A stretch of 64,000 nt of DNA, from the NCBI GenBank assembly GCA_009377475.1, contig WHTY01000006.1, positions 26,259-90,258 of the forward strand, read 5' to 3'. Shown here piece by piece: positions 35,617 through 45,858 of this stretch (positions within the stretch are counted from its first letter, which is position 1; every line of letters begins with the position of its first letter). The notes under the pieces were generated by a model, which was not told the origin of the DNA, searched no databases, and worked only from the letters and a program-made list of their open reading frames with translations. The position numbers and the translations under genes are program-made. This DNA comes from Actinophytocola sp. (GTDB lineage: Bacteria > Actinomycetota > Actinomycetes > Mycobacteriales > Pseudonocardiaceae).

Positions 35617-37171
35617 GAACTAACCCCAAAGCCGTGTAGTTAGGTCTTGCCGGGGCGTGTCAAGGCGGCTCGCTGATGATCTTGATGGTTGTGGTGGTCT
35701 TGCGGCTGGGTGCCCGGGTCCGGCTGCGGGCGGTGTTGGCGGCGTAGACGGAGATGGCGCGTTTGACCACGCGCGGGTTGCTTCGCGAGCGCCGTGGCGG
35801 CATGAGGTGGTTAAGGACCTGGCGGCCGATCACGCCGACCAGATCGACCGCGGCGCTGGCAGCGTCGGTGATCACGCCCCTGGCGGCGGTGAGCTGGTCG
35901 CGGGCGGCGTTGAGCGCGATGGTGAAGCTGCCGCGGTCGGGATCGATGTCGGGCCGGGCGAGGGTGGCGTCGCTGATCGCCAGCCGCAGCGCCTGATAGG
36001 TGACCAGCAGCGCGTACAGCTCCTGCTGCACGCCGGCCGGGGTGCGGGCACGCAGCACCCGCCCGCCAAGGATGGTGGACTTCAGCTCGAAGTACGTGGT
36101 CTCGATCTCCCAGCGCTGGTGATACAAGGCCACGATCTCCTCCGCCGGGTAGTCGGGGTCAAGCACAGTGGTGACCAGCCGGTAGGTCTGGCTGCGGCGA
36201 CCGGCGTCGGTGGCCACGGTGATCGTGGCTGTGACAACGCGGACCTCGATCTGGCCGATGCGGGACAGGTAGGTGCCATCGCTCAGGCGGCGGCACACCG
36301 GCAGGTTGCGACCGACCTTGACGCGGACCAGGAAGTCGGCACCGGTGTCGGCGACCGCGGCCAGCCACGCCCGGGCCGCGAAGTTGCGGTCGGCCAGCAC
36401 GATCATCCCGGCGCGCATCCCGGTGAGCAGATGATGGGCGTAGCGGGTTTCGCCGACCCGGTCGGTGCCGAACGTTGCGTCGATGATCGTGCGGGTGCCG
36501 CACGCCATCAGCGCCAGGACCCGGATGAGGGGATAACCGGTGCCGCCTTGGTAGCCGCCGCCGCGCTGGTAGACGTGCAGGTTCGCCGCGGTGTCGGCAC
36601 AGGACAGGATGGTGCCGTCGATCGCCGTCACCAGCTTGCCGCGCCAGAACACGCCCTTGCTCGATAGCCCCGCGGCCGGGCCGCGGAGCAGGTCGAACAG
36701 CCTGCGCAATGGTGCGACACCGATGCGGCGGCGGGCCTGGGCCAGCGCACCCGCTGTCGGGGTCGCGACGTCGAGCCCATCGAGCCCGGCGATCATCCGC
36801 GCCCACACCTGCCCATAGCCCAGCTTGGCGAACAAGCCAGCGGCCAGCAGGAGGTAGACCACGACGCGTGAGGGCAGATCCCGCAGGCGCTTGTGGACCG
36901 TGCCGGTCTCGGTCAAGGCCGCGTCGACCATCTCGAACGGCACGATCCGGGTCAACTCGCCGATATGGCCAGGGGCGAACCGGCCACCGGCCACGACACG
37001 CGTGATGACAGAATTCATGCCAGCGGAGCTCCCGGTGGGAATGAGGATGTCTTTGGCGGACGCCCTCTCCTACCGGAGCTCCGCTCCCACCATCTGCACC
37101 GACACGCCGCTCGTCCGAAGATCCTTGACCACACCGCCAGTCCGCTAACTACACGGCTTTGGAACTAACCC
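35617..37171. mobile_element. IS4-family insertion sequence with 10-bp target duplication
   Basis: The element runs from 35627 to 37161 (1,535 bp). Its ends are perfect 17-bp inverted repeats, CAAAGCCGTGTAGTTAG at 35627-35643 and its complement at 37145-37161. The target duplication GAACTAACCC flanks it at 35617-35626 and 37162-37171, a length normal for IS4-type elements. One transposase gene fills it. The intact ends and identical duplication indicate a recent, possibly active insertion, placed between two genes without breaking either. Confidence 0.95.
35660..37018 (-). CDS. IS4 family transposase
   Basis: A 452-residue DDE transposase. The catalytic residues are Asp134 (TAIDGTI), Asp210 (VLADRNF), and Glu306 in the exact IS4 signature Y-(2)-R-(3)-E-(6)-K at Tyr299, Arg302, Glu306 and Lys313. 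The N-terminal DUF4372-like part carries LTRIVPFEMVDAAL. Full length with no frameshift, so it may be functional. The tail is basic. Confidence 0.95.
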   Translation of the reverse strand: MNSVITRVVAGGRFAPGHIGELTRIVPFEMVDAALTETGTVHKRLRDLPSRVVVYLLLAAGLFAKLGYGQVWARMIAGLDGLDVATPTAGALAQARRRIGVAPLRRLFDLLRGPAAGLSSKGVFWRGKLVTAIDGTILSCADTAANLHVYQRGGGYQGGTGYPLIRVLALMACGTRTIIDATFGTDRVGETRYAHHLLTGMRAGMIVLADRNFAARAWLAAVADTGADFLVRVKVGRNLPVCRRLSDGTYLSRIGQIEVRVVTATITVATDAGRRSQTYRLVTTVLDPDYPAEEIVALYHQRWEIETTYFELKSTILGGRVLRARTPAGVQQELYALLVTYQALRLAISDATLARPDIDPDRGSFTIALNAARDQLTAARGVITDAASAAVDLVGVIGRQVLNHLMPPRRSRSNPRVVKRAISVYAANTARSRTRAPSRKTTTTIKIISEPP

Positions 37172-37196
37172 TCGACAGCCCACGGGGACAGACACG

Positions 37197-37235
37197 ACGC
37201 TGGCCCGGCACCATGCTTCGGTGCCGGGCCAGCGT
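37197..37235. terminator. Hairpin terminator after the LCP gene
   Basis: A 16-bp perfect stem (37197-37212 with 37220-37235) and 7-base loop, 12 bases past the stop of the minus-strand LCP gene. Before the IS inserted it probably also served the convergent PAS-GGDEF-EAL gene. Confidence 0.8.
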
Positions 37236-37246
37236 GCGTCTCGCCG

Positions 37247-38404
37247 TCAGTTCTCGATGACCGACTTCGGCACCGCCGTGTCGTTGCGCAGCGCGTCGAA
37301 CAGTTGCTTCGACTTCGTCGGGTCCCAGGTCGTCGCGGAGCCGTCGGTGACGGGCACGGTGGTGGTGACCGTGCCGCCGGAGGAGATCCCCCGCATCGCC
37401 CAGCCAAGCCCGACGACGTTGTGCAGGTGGTCGCCCTTGTCGATCGTCAACGCATCGGGCGCCGCGCCGAGCAGCGGGACGACGTCGAACGGGTTGAGGA
37501 ACGTCGCGGGGCTGGCCAGCTCACCGGCGAGCGCGCCGATGAACTTGCGCTGGTTGACCACGCGGTCCAGATCGGAGCGCGGTGTGGCCGAGCTGTGGCG
37601 CATCCGGACGAAGCTGAGCGCCTGCGCGCCGTCGAGCTCCTGCTTGCCCTTCGGGATCGTGACACCGGTGATGGTGTCGGTCATCTTCTCCGGGACCTTC
37701 ATCTCGACGCCGCCGACCGCGTCGACGACGTTGGCGAAGCCGCCGAAGCCGATCTCGGCGTAGTGGTCGATGCGCAGGCCGGTCGCCTGCTCGACGGTGC
37801 GGGCCAGCAGCTTCGGCCCGCCAAAGGAGAACGCGGCGTTGATCTTGTTGACGCCATAGCCGGGGATCTCGACCTCGGAGTCACGCGGGAAGCTGACCAG
37901 CGTCGGCTTGGTGCCGTTGTCCGGCAGGTGGGCGACGAGGATGGTGTCGGTGCGCTGCCCGCTCGCGGCGGCCTCGTCGCCGCTGCGCAGCCGCTTGACC
38001 TGCTCCGGGGTCAGGCCCTTCCTGCTGTCGGAGCCGACGATCAGCCAGTTCGTGCCCTCGGCGGCTGCCGGTTTGCCCTCGTAGTCCGGGAGCGCGTTGA
38101 CGCGGTTGATGGAGAACTCCAGGTACAGCCACATGGCGACCAACAGGGCGACCAGCACGATCGCGATCAGGCTCGCGACGCGGCGGAAGCCCCAGCGTTT
38201 CCGTCGTGCTGGCGGCATCGGCGGCGGTCCGCCGCGCTGCGACCCTGGCGGTGGGGGCGGCGGCGGTTGGTGCGGCGGCCCTGGCATCGCACGGGTTCTC
38301 TGGGGCTGGTTCGCGTGCGCACCCGGTAACGGCATCATCTGCGCGTCCTGGTGTCGGCCGCGCCCGCCTCCCCAACCGGGGCGTGAGCCACGCATGTCAG
38401 CCAT
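37247..38404 (-). CDS. LCP family protein (LytR-CpsA-Psr ligase)
   Basis: A 385-residue type II membrane protein: a 65-residue cytoplasmic tail very rich in Pro, Gly and Gln, one helix (SLIAIVLVALLVAMWLYL), then an extracellular LCP domain with GSDSRKG, QRTDTILVAHL and FPRDSEVEIPGYGVNKIN. This family attaches polymers such as arabinogalactan or teichoic acids from a lipid carrier to peptidoglycan. Three in-frame ATG codons lie within 30 bases; 38404 is favoured because GAGG sits just upstream, but 38413 and 38395 are possible. Confidence 0.9.
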   Translation of the reverse strand: MADMRGSRPGWGGGRGRHQDAQMMPLPGAHANQPQRTRAMPGPPHQPPPPPPPGSQRGGPPPMPPARRKRWGFRRVASLIAIVLVALLVAMWLYLEFSINRVNALPDYEGKPAAAEGTNWLIVGSDSRKGLTPEQVKRLRSGDEAAASGQRTDTILVAHLPDNGTKPTLVSFPRDSEVEIPGYGVNKINAAFSFGGPKLLARTVEQATGLRIDHYAEIGFGGFANVVDAVGGVEMKVPEKMTDTITGVTIPKGKQELDGAQALSFVRMRHSSATPRSDLDRVVNQRKFIGALAGELASPATFLNPFDVVPLLGAAPDALTIDKGDHLHNVVGLGWAMRGISSGGTVTTTVPVTDGSATTWDPTKSKQLFDALRNDTAVPKSVIEN

Positions 38405-38519
38405 CAGCCTCATCCTCTCCCGTACGCCGCCACTCGACGGCGTCAAGCCGCGTTCGGATGGAGCGCATCATTCCACCAACGTCGGAGACGGCTGACAGGT
38501 GCCCCGGCGAGGCGGTGAA

Positions 38520-39242
38520 TTACACCCGGAAGCGGAATCTGTCGGGTGCGGGAAGGTCCCACGCCCTGGTCAGGAGGGGTTCTCGATGTCCGTTTCTGGC
38601 TGGGAGTCCTGCCGCGTCCAATGTGAACTCCAGGACCAGCCGCGTCCAGATTCCGGGTCGCCGCAGCAGCGCGTGCCCCTCCCGCTGCACCTCGGCGCGG
38701 ACGACGTCGGTGACCGCACCGGCACGCTGCGCGTACTCGAGGGACGCCGCCGGCACCGTGATGACGTCCTGGGTGCCGTGCGCGATCAGCACTCGCACAT
38801 CGGTGACGGGCACGACCCAGTCCTTCTCGGTGGTCCACGGCGCGAGCGCGCACACCGCGACCACGCTCGGATCGTCGGCCACGCGCAGCGCCACGCGGCC
38901 ACCCATCGAGTGGCCGACCAGCACGATCGGCACGTCGGGGTGGTCGCGGCGGATCTCGGCCAGCGCCTCCCTTGCGTCGTGCACCGGGTGCAGGTGCGGC
39001 TTGTTCCAGCCGCGCACGCGGTTGCGCAGTAGCCGCACCTCAAGGCCGTCCGCCCGGCCCGCGCGGTGCAGCGCGCGTGCGAACGGCACCATCCGCAGAT
39101 AGGCATGCGACCACGGGTGGATGCGGTCGTGTCCGTTCTCGGCCCCGCCGTGTAGCACCAGCGCGACCGCGCGCACCGTCGTGCGCGCCCGCAGCACCGT
39201 CAGGGCGGCGTCGTGTCCGATCTCGACCGTTTCGTCACTCAC
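38520..39242 (-). CDS. Alpha/beta hydrolase
   Basis: A 240-residue serine hydrolase. The nucleophile elbow is GHSMGG, the acid is probably in AHGTQDVIT and the His in REGHALLRRP. The oxyanion segment is LVLHGGAENG. No signal peptide is visible, so it is probably cytosolic. GTG at 39242 has GAGG 8 bases upstream; a GTG 18 bases further up is also in frame. The substrate is unknown. The LCP gene follows on the same strand after 115 bases. Confidence 0.8.
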   Translation of the reverse strand: MSDETVEIGHDAALTVLRARTTVRAVALVLHGGAENGHDRIHPWSHAYLRMVPFARALHRAGRADGLEVRLLRNRVRGWNKPHLHPVHDAREALAEIRRDHPDVPIVLVGHSMGGRVALRVADDPSVVAVCALAPWTTEKDWVVPVTDVRVLIAHGTQDVITVPAASLEYAQRAGAVTDVVRAEVQREGHALLRRPGIWTRLVLEFTLDAAGLPARNGHREPLLTRAWDLPAPDRFRFRV

Positions 39243-39310
39243 TCCGGCATCCTCACCCACGGGTGCTCCGGGCCGCGCGGCGGGGCGGTGTCACTCGATG
39301 CCACGCCGTG

Positions 39311-41200
39311 TCAGGCCACCGCCTCGTCCAACGCATCGCTGGCTGGCCGGTCGATGGCGAACTGCGTGCGGTACAGCTCGGCGTAGCGGCCCGACACCGC
39401 GAGCAGTTCCTCGTGCGTGCCGCGTTCGACGATCTGGCCGTGCTCGACCACCAGGATCTGGTCGGCCGCCCGCACGGTGGAGAGGCGGTGCGCGATGACG
39501 ATCGCCGTCCTGCCGTCGAGCGCGTCGGCCAGCGCCGCGCTGACCGCGGTTTCCGACTCGGAGTCCAGGTGCGCGGTGGCCTCGTCCAGCACGACGACCT
39601 TCGGCTGTGCCAGCAGCAACCGCGCGATCGTCAGCCGTTGCCGCTCGCCGCCGGAGAGCCGGTACCCGCGCTCGCCGACGACGGTGTCGAGCCCGTCGGG
39701 CAGCGACAGCACCAGGTCGTCGAGCCGGGCGCGCCGCAGCGCGTGCCAGATGTCGTCGTCGCCGGCATCCTGCCGGGCGTAGGCGAGGTTGGCGCGGATC
39801 GTGTCGTGGAACAGGTGCCCGTCCTGGGTGACGACGCCGACGTTCTGCCGCAGTGTGTCGAAGGTCAGGTCCCGCACGTCGGTCCCGCCGAGCCGCACCG
39901 CCCCGCTGTCGACGTCGTAGAGCCTCGGCACCAGCGAGGCGATGGTGGACTTGCCCGCGCCGGACGAGCCGACCAGCGCGACCATCTGCCCGGCCGCCGC
40001 GTGCACGTCCACGCCGTGCAGCACCTCGTCGCCGCCTCGGCTGTCGAGGGTGGCGACCTCCTCGAGCGAGGCGAGCGAGACCGACTGGGCCGACGGGTAG
40101 GAGAAGCGCACGTTGTCGAACTCGACGGACACCGGGCCGCCCGGGAGCGACGTGGCGTCGGGCTTCTCGGTGATGCCGGGGTTGATGTCGAGTACCTCGA
40201 AGATCCGCTCGAACGACACCAGCGCGGTCATCACGTCGACGCGGACGTTGGCGAGCGCGGTCAGCGGCGTGTAGAGGCGGGTGAGCAGCAGCGCGAGCGA
40301 GACGATGGTGCCCGCCTGCAGCGTGCCGCCGATCGCCAGCCACCCGCCGAGGCCGTACACCAGCGCGAGCGCGAGCGACGACACCAGTGTCAGGCTGGTC
40401 AGGAACCAGCGGGTGAGCATCGCGGTGCGAATGCCGATGTCGCGGACTTTGCTCGCGCGCTCGCCGAAGTCGTCCGCCTCGGCTACCGGTCGTCCGAAGA
40501 GTTTCACCAGCGTCGCGCCCGGCGCGGAGAACCGCTCGGTCATCTGCGTGGTCATCGTGGCGTTGTGCGTCGCGGCGTCGCGTTGCAGGTCGGCCATCTT
40601 GCGGCCGATGCGCCGCGCGGGCAGCACGAAGATCGGCAGCAGGGCAAGCGCGCACAGCGTGACCTGCCAGGACAGCGTCATCATGACCACAAGGGACAGT
40701 ACGAGCTGGATGATGTTGGTGACGAACCCGGACAGCGTTGCGGTGAACGTGCGCTGCGCGCCGATGACGTCGTTGTTGAGCCTGCTCACCAGCGCGCCGG
40801 TGCGGGTGCGGGTGAAGAACGCGATCGGCATGCGCTGGACGTGCTCGAATACGGCGCGGCGCAGGTCGTAGATCAGCCCTTCGCCGATGTGCGCGGACTG
40901 CCAGCGTTCGGCAAGCCCGATCCCAGCGTCCGCGATGGCGATACCCGCGATGGCGAGCGCGAGGAACACGATGATACTGGCGTCCTTACCGCCGACGATG
41001 GTGTCGACGACACGGCCCGCGAGCAGCGGGGTGCTCACGGCTAGCACGGCGGAGACCACGGTGAGCAGCAGGAACACGACCAGCCTTCGCCAGTGCGGCC
41101 GCGCGAACCGGACGATCCTGCTGACGGTGCCCGGCCGCAAGCTCCGCGGTGTGTCCGCGCTGTGCATGCTGCCCCGCATCAACATCCACGCGTTGTCCAC
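39311..41200 (-). CDS. ABC transporter, fused permease and ATP-binding domains
   Basis: A 629-residue type IV ABC exporter half-transporter. It has six membrane helices (starting RLVVFLLLTVVSAVLAV) with the coupling motif region FFTRTRTGALVSRL, then an ATPase domain with Walker A GSSGAGKST (about residue 405-413), signature LSGGERQRL, Walker B VVVLDEA and H-loop IAHRLST. It would act as a dimer to export a lipid, peptide or drug; nothing nearby names the cargo. GTG start with GAGGAG 9 bases upstream. Confidence 0.9.
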   Translation of the reverse strand: MDNAWMLMRGSMHSADTPRSLRPGTVSRIVRFARPHWRRLVVFLLLTVVSAVLAVSTPLLAGRVVDTIVGGKDASIIVFLALAIAGIAIADAGIGLAERWQSAHIGEGLIYDLRRAVFEHVQRMPIAFFTRTRTGALVSRLNNDVIGAQRTFTATLSGFVTNIIQLVLSLVVMMTLSWQVTLCALALLPIFVLPARRIGRKMADLQRDAATHNATMTTQMTERFSAPGATLVKLFGRPVAEADDFGERASKVRDIGIRTAMLTRWFLTSLTLVSSLALALVYGLGGWLAIGGTLQAGTIVSLALLLTRLYTPLTALANVRVDVMTALVSFERIFEVLDINPGITEKPDATSLPGGPVSVEFDNVRFSYPSAQSVSLASLEEVATLDSRGGDEVLHGVDVHAAAGQMVALVGSSGAGKSTIASLVPRLYDVDSGAVRLGGTDVRDLTFDTLRQNVGVVTQDGHLFHDTIRANLAYARQDAGDDDIWHALRRARLDDLVLSLPDGLDTVVGERGYRLSGGERQRLTIARLLLAQPKVVVLDEATAHLDSESETAVSAALADALDGRTAIVIAHRLSTVRAADQILVVEHGQIVERGTHEELLAVSGRYAELYRTQFAIDRPASDALDEAVA

Positions 41201-41394
41201 GCTGATCAGCTCCTCGTCGTCGCCCTCGCATGCGCGGCAAAAACCTTGACTTAACTCAAAGATCGCGCGCCGTCCGTGCAGCGTAACGTCGAGATCCAGA
41301 TGTTCATTCCCGATTTCGGCGCTACGGCGTCATTCATCATGCCCGCCGGGACCGACAGTCAGCGAAGATGCAGCTGGTTCGAAGCTCGACGCAT

Positions 41395-41479
41395 GTTGAT
41401 CAACCTTGCTCCCCGGGTTGCGAGATTTCGTCCGTTTCGCCGGGTATTTTTCGTCACCGAGGGAGCAAGGAAGATCAAC
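41395..41479. repeat. Imperfect 19-bp inverted repeat in a divergent promoter region
   Basis: GTTGATCAACCTTGCTCCC at 41395-41413 is matched by its inverted copy at 41461-41479 with 17 of 19 pairs and a 47-base spacer. It lies in the 409-base gap between the divergent ABC exporter and GT87-like genes, in which I see nothing else. It could be a small MITE-like element, a regulatory site pair or chance. Confidence 0.6.
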
Positions 41480-41609
41480 TACTCTCCGTTCCTGCGACGA
41501 TCCTCGGTAGCTGAACCGCGACCGGCAGACCTGACTACCTACATCCGTGCCGCACACCGCCGCAGCAGTAGGCTGCCATGCGCAAGCTGAGTAGACAGTG
41601 GAGTACGGC

Positions 41610-42902
41610 GTGACTGACACGGCACGGCGGCAGACGGACCGCAGCGCCTCGACGCGCGCACGGCTGCTCGACGTCGCCGTCTACCTGGGCTTCACTGGCT
41701 TCGCGGTGATCACCGCGCTCGCCTCGGAGTTCGCCACCCACCGCATCTGGGGCGGCTACGCGGCCATCGGCTACGGGCTTGCCGCCGTTCACGCCGTCGT
41801 TCTTGTGGGGTACGCGCGCCGGGCCGGGCTGCCCCGCCAGTGGTTCCACTCGCGGTGGTTCTCCGTGGCGCTCGCGACCGTGTTCGCGCTTCTCGCGCCG
41901 TTGGGGCACCTCGTGGCGCGTCGTCTTGGCGGTGGCGACTGGAGCGACAACCCCGCCGCGTGGGGCGCGCAGCCCGAAGTGTGGGTGATCGAGCGATCGG
42001 CGCTGTTGCTGCTACGCGACGGCAGCCCGTACCTCGACGTCGCCGCGCTCGACCGGCCACCGGTGGTTGACGACTACACCCCGTACGGCCCGGTGATGGC
42101 GCTGTTCGGACTGCCGAGAGCGTTCATGATCGAACTCGGCGCCGACAACGCCGTGGCACTGGCGCTGACCGACGCCAGGATCGTGTTCGCGCTCGTCGCG
42201 GCGGCGGGCGCGCTGCTTGCGTGGCGGTTGCTGGGCAGACCGCCGATGCCGATCGGTGCGGCCCAGCTCGCCCTCGTCTCTCCCGCGACCGCGCTCACCT
42301 TCGCCGTCGCGGGGCCGGATCTCGCGGTGCTCGGGTTGCTGCTCATCGCGATCGCGCTGGCGGCTCGGGGCAATCCGATCGCGTGCGGGCTCACGCTCGC
42401 GCTCGTGGTGAGCGCGAAACTGACCGCAGCACCCGCGATCGTGGTGCTGTTCATCCTGGTGATCGTCCGGCACGGCTGGCGGGCGGCAGCGACGTTCGCC
42501 GGTGCGCTGATCACCGGATGCGCCGCCGCGACGGTGCCGACCCTGCTCGCGGAACCACGGGCGTTCGTCGAGAACGTCGTCAGGTTTCCGCTGGGCGCGG
42601 CTGAGGTCGCCTCGCCCGCAGCCAGCCCGTTACCAGGACACCTGCTCGCGAGCACCGGGCCGGTGGGTCATGCGCTCGCGCTCGCGCTGCTCGGCGTCGC
42701 CGCCGTCGTGATCACGGGCTGGCTCGTGCTGCGCCCTCCGGCGACCGCCTCCGACGCGGCCCTGCGGATCGCCGCCGGCCTCGGTGCCGCCACGCTGCTG
42801 ACACCAGCGACGAGGTGGGGCTACCTCGTCTATCCGTTGGTGCTACTCGGCGCGTGGTTGTGTTTCCGGGAACAACGGACCACCGGACCACGCACCGGGT
42901 GA
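41610..42902 (+). CDS. GT87-like integral membrane glycosyltransferase (DUF2029 type)
   Basis: A 430-residue protein with about ten hydrophobic helices. The extracellular loop RDGSPYLDVAALDRPPVVDDYTPYGP resembles the segment of actinobacterial GT87/GT-C polyprenyl-phosphate-dependent mannosyl- or arabinosyltransferases, and the SAKLTAAPAIVVLF helix is also typical. If so it would use a polyprenyl-phosphate sugar such as the product of Ppm1 encoded at 1.1 kb. GGAG lies 6 bases before GTG 41610; an in-frame GTG at 41598 is possible. The family assignment is by pattern only. Confidence 0.65.
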   Translation: MTDTARRQTDRSASTRARLLDVAVYLGFTGFAVITALASEFATHRIWGGYAAIGYGLAAVHAVVLVGYARRAGLPRQWFHSRWFSVALATVFALLAPLGHLVARRLGGGDWSDNPAAWGAQPEVWVIERSALLLLRDGSPYLDVAALDRPPVVDDYTPYGPVMALFGLPRAFMIELGADNAVALALTDARIVFALVAAAGALLAWRLLGRPPMPIGAAQLALVSPATALTFAVAGPDLAVLGLLLIAIALAARGNPIACGLTLALVVSAKLTAAPAIVVLFILVIVRHGWRAAATFAGALITGCAAATVPTLLAEPRAFVENVVRFPLGAAEVASPAASPLPGHLLASTGPVGHALALALLGVAAVVITGWLVLRPPATASDAALRIAAGLGAATLLTPATRWGYLVYPLVLLGAWLCFREQRTTGPRTG

Positions 42903-42908
42903 CCGCCG

Positions 42909-43118
42909 CTACTTCTTCTTCCGCGTTGTCGCTCCGCCCCGGCCGCGCAACTGCACGCCCGACTCGCACAGCACGCGGTGCACGAAACCGTAGGAACGCC
43001 CTGTCGACTCGGCGAGGGCGCGGATGCTCGCGCCCTTCTCGTACTTCTTCTTCAGATCAGACGCCAACTTGTCGCGCGTGTTACCGGTGATGCGCGCGCC
43101 CTTCTTAAGATCAGCCAC
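42909..43118 (-). CDS. Small conserved actinobacterial helix-turn-helix protein
   Basis: A 69-residue basic protein: LKKGARITGNTRDKLASDLK, then the HTH SIRALAESTGRSYGFVHRVL and a Gly/Arg/Lys tail. This small Cro-like or sigma-4-like protein is widespread and highly conserved in actinobacteria, with no established function. GTG at 43118 is preferred since GGGAGG lies 10 bases away; another GTG at 43127 is only one base from that site. The gene converges on the GT87-like gene with only 6 bases between stops. Confidence 0.85.
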   Translation of the reverse strand: MADLKKGARITGNTRDKLASDLKKKYEKGASIRALAESTGRSYGFVHRVLCESGVQLRGRGGATTRKKK

Positions 43119-43373
43119 GGTTGTCACGCCTCCCGCCGGAGTGTTCTGGGCCAGAAACGACCCCTTCTAGCCGCAATGATCGAACACTGCGCGGCTTAAC
43201 GCCAGACGGGAACGGAAATAGCGGTGAACGCACCACGTACGGCCTAATGTCGAACGCGCTCGGTGGCGGCTACCTGCCGGTATGCTACCGGCCCCCGGTC
43301 ACCGGTCGTGGAGCATTTTCCGCATCGTCGGCGACATCGCCACCTGTTCGCGGTACCGCCCGGCTCACCCCAG

Positions 43374-45002
<1,629 letters not shown>

Positions 45003-45189
45003 GTAAGAACTCCGAACGTGGTCGTGAAGGGGGTAGGACGTCATTGCGTCCCGCGCTCACACCCGTGTGGGGAGCTGCGGGACGCCGTTAGTCAGCTATT
45101 CCAATCGGACGACCACACGTTCAGTGTACGGGCCGGTGTCGAGTGGTTTAGTGCCCGGTGACGTGGCTCATGCTGGCTAGCTCAGCCGA

Positions 45190-45858
45190 TCAGCCGTCCC
45201 GGACGACGATCTCCACGGCGCGCGCTCGGCGTGCCGCTTCGTCCAGTACCGCCTTGCGGGGCTCGGCGACGTCGAGCACCCCCGGCACGACCCGCTCGGT
45301 TAGCGCGCGGGGCAGCCGGGCGTCCGCCAGTACATCGTCCAGCGCGGCCTTGTCGCCGCCGAGGACGACAGCGTCGAGCGACGCCGCCTCGGGCCCAAGG
45401 ACGTCGGCGATGTCGCGAGCGGCACGGTCGAGCGCCTCAGTGGCTTGCTTGTCCCTGCGCCGGGCGAACCGTTGCTGCGACCAGCCGCCCTTCGACGTGC
45501 GGCCGTGCACCAGATGCCGATCCGTGCGCGACGTGACGACCCGCTCCCCCTCGGCGATGCCGATGCTGTGCGCGCCGAGCCGGAGCAGCACCAGCCCGAT
45601 CCGGCGTTCGACCCGCGCGTGCTGCACGAGGGCGTCGACGTTCAACCCTGCGTGCTCACCCGAGGCGGAAAGCGGTGGGAACGGCACCGCCACCGTGGCC
45701 GTGGTGCCGTTGGCCGCCGTGACGACAACCTCCGTAACGCTGAGCACGGTGTGTTCGGCGGGACCGTTGCGCCGCTCGAACCCGGCAAACCAGCGCGCCA
45801 GCCGCTCCGGCGGCACCTCGACGGCGCGTCCCCCGCCCGCGACCTCGCGAACCCTCAC
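45190..45858 (-). CDS. acVLRF1 family peptidyl-tRNA hydrolase
   Basis: A 222-residue protein matching the actinobacterial Vms1-like release factor 1 family. The diagnostic loop is SKGGWSQQRFARRR at residues 122-135, where Gln128/Gln129 take the place of the GGQ glutamine of eRF1-type proteins. The family releases nascent chains from peptidyl-tRNA during ribosome rescue. GTG at 45858 overlaps the dGTPase stop (GTGA), suggesting coupled translation. Confidence 0.85.
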   Translation of the reverse strand: MRVREVAGGGRAVEVPPERLARWFAGFERRNGPAEHTVLSVTEVVVTAANGTTATVAVPFPPLSASGEHAGLNVDALVQHARVERRIGLVLLRLGAHSIGIAEGERVVTSRTDRHLVHGRTSKGGWSQQRFARRRDKQATEALDRAARDIADVLGPEAASLDAVVLGGDKAALDDVLADARLPRALTERVVPGVLDVAEPRKAVLDEAARRARAVEIVVRDG

